A stretch of DNA of 15,786 nucleotides, from positions 1-15,786 of the forward strand of contig CAMEPN010000011.1 of assembly GCA_945931735.1 (NCBI GenBank), read 5' to 3'. This document shows, in pieces, positions 14,464 to 15,786 of this stretch. The position numbers and the translations under genes were made by a program. Numbering within the stretch: the stretch's first letter is position 1; the number at the start of each line of letters is the position of its first letter. Source of the DNA: an uncultured Clostridia bacterium. Its GTDB lineage: Bacteria > Bacillota > Clostridia > Oscillospirales > Ruminococcaceae. The notes beneath the pieces were generated by a model, which made no database searches, was not told the DNA's origin, and was given only the letters and a program-made list of their open reading frames with translations.

Positions 14464-15264
14464 TCACCATGTGCGGGACTTCATTTCCTTGAACTGACCA
14501 ACTGTCGTGGTGTGAGCATTCAGACCGCCGTCGACGGTAACGACCTGACCCGTGAAATACTCGCTCTCGTCGGAAGCAAGGTAAACGCACATATTTGCGA
14601 TATCTGCGGGGCAGCCGTAACGGTTTACCATGATGTTGTTGAGGAAGATGTCCTTAAGCACCTGAGGAACATGAGCCTCGTTGTCGGGCGTTACGATAAG
14701 GCCGGGGCGAACGCAGTTGCAGCGGATATTTTCCTTGCCGTACTGCAATGCGGTGTATTCCGTCAGCTTGTCGATACCCGCCTTTGCGCAAGCATATGCG
14801 GTGGAGCCGAGGTCGCCGCTGCACGACGCCATGGAGCCGATGTTGATTATGGAGCCGCCCTTGTTTTCCTTCATGTAGGGAAGAACGCTCTTGATAGCGT
14901 AGAATGTGCCGCGGATATCGCTCTGGAAGATAGCGTCCCACATCTCGAGGGTCAGCTCGTCAACGCGGCCGTCCTTTAACGCAACGTTAGCGGCGTTGTT
15001 TACCAGAATGTCGATTTTGCCGTACTTATCGGCGGTGTCCTTGAGCAGGGCGTCGATGCTGTCGGTCTGCGTGATATCCATGAAGTGGTACATAGCCTCT
15101 CCGCCGTTGCTTACGATGCTGTCTACAACAGCCTGTCCCTTTGTTTCGCGGCGGCCGCAGACTACTACCTTCGCGCCCTCTGCCGCGAACATCTGCGCGA
15201 TGCCGACGCCGATACCGCTTGTAGAACCGGTTACTATCGCTACTTTACCCTTTAATCTGTCCAT
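14464..15264 (-). CDS. Short-chain dehydrogenase/reductase (classical SDR)
   Basis: A 266-residue NAD(P)-dependent oxidoreductase of the classical SDR type. The cofactor motif is TGSTSGIG (12-19), with CGRRE after beta 2 (36-40), whose arginines hint at NADP(H). The structural NNAA motif is at 89-92, the catalytic triad is S144, Y157 and K161 (YACAK), and the C-terminal VDGG is at 244-247. The substrate is unknown: the KLTEYTALQYGKENIRCN stretch and length resemble glucose-1-dehydrogenase-like and hydroxysteroid dehydrogenase-like SDRs of gut clostridia, but this is not enough to assign one. The frame is open to 15318, but ATG 15264 has AGGAGG 8 nt upstream and begins at the domain. It is monocistronic, with its own promoter (about 170 nt upstream), a long structured leader and a strong terminator. 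It contains no membrane segment. Confidence 0.94.
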   Translation of the reverse strand: MDRLKGKVAIVTGSTSGIGVGIAQMFAAEGAKVVVCGRRETKGQAVVDSIVSNGGEAMYHFMDITQTDSIDALLKDTADKYGKIDILVNNAANVALKDGRVDELTLEMWDAIFQSDIRGTFYAIKSVLPYMKENKGGSIINIGSMASCSGDLGSTAYACAKAGIDKLTEYTALQYGKENIRCNCVRPGLIVTPDNEAHVPQVLKDIFLNNIMVNRYGCPADIANMCVYLASDESEYFTGQVVTVDGGLNAHTTTVGQFKEMKSRTW

Positions 15265-15434
15265 TGTAATGTCCTCCTTAAATTTTTCGGCTTCCGCGGT
15301 GGCTCCCCTTTTTCGCATGAAGAGGGAAAGGCGCAGTTCCGTATTATTGTTGTGAATGTTTTCTCAATCTTTTGCAGACATGAGAAAAGTTTTTAAATTT
15401 GAACCCATACCTTGATTTTCTGTATGGGCTTTAT
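15265..15434 (-). promoter_or_regulatory. Long structured 5' leader of the SDR gene
   Basis: The predicted transcript starts near 15434, leaving about 170 nt before the ATG. It holds two clear inverted repeats: CCCATAC/GTATGGG (15404-15410 with 15422-15428, extendable by a G-U and an A-U pair) at the extreme 5' end, and TTTTCTCA/TGAGAAAA (15359-15366 with 15381-15388). I cannot match it to a known riboswitch, and it has no evident terminator stem with a U run. The dyads may be RNA hairpins or DNA operators. Confidence 0.45.
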
Positions 15435-15440
15435 GACTAT

Positions 15441-15469
15441 ATTATAGCACCGTAATATAAAAATTTCAA
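15441..15469 (-). promoter_or_regulatory. Extended -10 SigA promoter of the SDR gene
   Basis: Minus-strand TTGAAA (15464-15469), a 17-nt spacer and TATAAT (15441-15446) with TGC immediately before it. Start predicted near 15434. The stretch 15470-15589 behind it is A/T-rich with no gene or structure that I can support. Confidence 0.85.
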
Positions 15470-15589
15470 GTGGTTTTGTACAAAAATAAGTAATAAAATT
15501 CTGGTAAGTTTTTACTGTAAAATATGAATGACAATAAAACAACAAATAGAATATGCGGCGCAATGGGAAAGAAAATGCCCAAAAACATA

Positions 15590-15618
15590 TTTACAAGACG
15601 GAAAAAACGTTATATAAT
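15590..15618 (+). promoter_or_regulatory. SigA promoter of the lipoprotein gene
   Basis: TTTACA (15590-15595), 17-nt spacer, TATAAT (15613-15618). Start predicted near 15625, giving a leader of about 48 nt before the ATG at 15673. It is divergent from the SDR promoter. Confidence 0.8.
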
Positions 15619-15672
15619 AATAGATAGCCGTATGGCATTAGTAAAAATGGTATATTGATGTAAGGAGAAATT

Positions 15673-15786
15673 ATGACTTCTTTAGCGAAAAAACTTTGTG
15701 CGGCTGCGCTGGCTGCCGCGGTAATGATGAGCACCGCCTGCTCGGGCGGGAGCGGAAGCTCTTCCCTGACCGAAAGCGGCTCGGAC
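15673..15786 (+). CDS. Lipoprotein, N-terminal 38 codons only (3' end outside window)
   Basis: The ATG at 15673 follows AAGGAG by about 5 nt and a promoter by about 55 nt. The encoded start is a textbook type II signal peptide: basic n-region (MTSLAKK), a hydrophobic Ala-rich h-region (about residues 8-19) and a lipobox STAC with the lipidated Cys at residue 23. A Gly/Ser-rich linker (GGSGSSS) follows, as is common in surface lipoproteins and ABC-transporter solute-binding proteins. The window ends at codon 38, so the mature function cannot be told. It is oriented away from the SDR gene. Confidence 0.9.
   Translation, partial: MTSLAKKLCAAALAAAVMMSTACSGGSGSSSLTESGSD

Noticed and set aside
14464..15264. 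Naming the SDR as a bile-acid hydroxysteroid dehydrogenase
   Set aside because: The similarity is to general SDR features; no substrate-defining residues can be pointed out.
1..15786. CRISPR arrays, insertion sequences, rRNA genes, phage genes
   Set aside because: No regularly spaced direct repeats, transposase or phage structural motifs, or rRNA sequence were seen on either strand.

Overview
The window looks like chromosomal DNA from a low-to-moderate G+C Gram-positive anaerobe, most likely a gut clostridium of the Ruminococcaceae/Oscillospiraceae type. This is inferred from near-consensus SigA promoters, strong AGGAGG ribosome sites, a tRNA with encoded CCA, the gene content (MnmM/YtqB, glycogen debranching, a YdjI-type SPFH protein) and frequent use of the ATA isoleucine codon in otherwise G+C-rich genes. 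No taxonomic search could be run.

Left third (1-6030, + strand, G+C-rich): the 3' end of a ComM/YifB-type AAA+ protein, then malQ (4-alpha-glucanotransferase), a type I pullulanase-like debranching enzyme, and an aminopeptidase P of the long three-domain type. malQ and the pullulanase form an alpha-glucan (glycogen/starch) degradation pair. The pullulanase frame runs without a stop into a conserved-looking 73-residue module that has its own ribosome site and start. The aminopeptidase start overlaps the pullulanase stop (ATGA). A perfect 10-bp-stem terminator at about 5991-6023 separates this strand from the convergent operon.

Middle (6030-12970, - strand, visibly lower G+C): a tightly packed six-gene operon read leftwards from a perfect TTGACA-N17-TATAAT promoter. 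In order it encodes an SPFH-domain protein with three C-terminal zinc ribbons (YdjI/COG4260-like), a four-segment membrane protein, a 634-residue single-pass membrane protein with long helical regions, two mutually paralogous helical proteins of unknown family, and a beta-helix, bactofilin-like protein. Apart from the first gene I recognise no named family here. Gene spacing (16 nt or less, or overlapping, except 22 nt before the last gene) and the shared promoter suggest one membrane-associated assembly. This is the candidate undescribed system in the window.

Right part (13111-15786): a tRNA-Thr(GGU) gene with its own perfect promoter, A/T-rich UP-like element and terminator; mnmM (tRNA wobble-uridine methyltransferase) overlapping the end of a two-CBS-domain protein, with an extended -10 promoter; an SDR oxidoreductase with a long structured leader and a strong terminator; and, on the + strand, the first 38 codons of a lipoprotein cut by the window edge.
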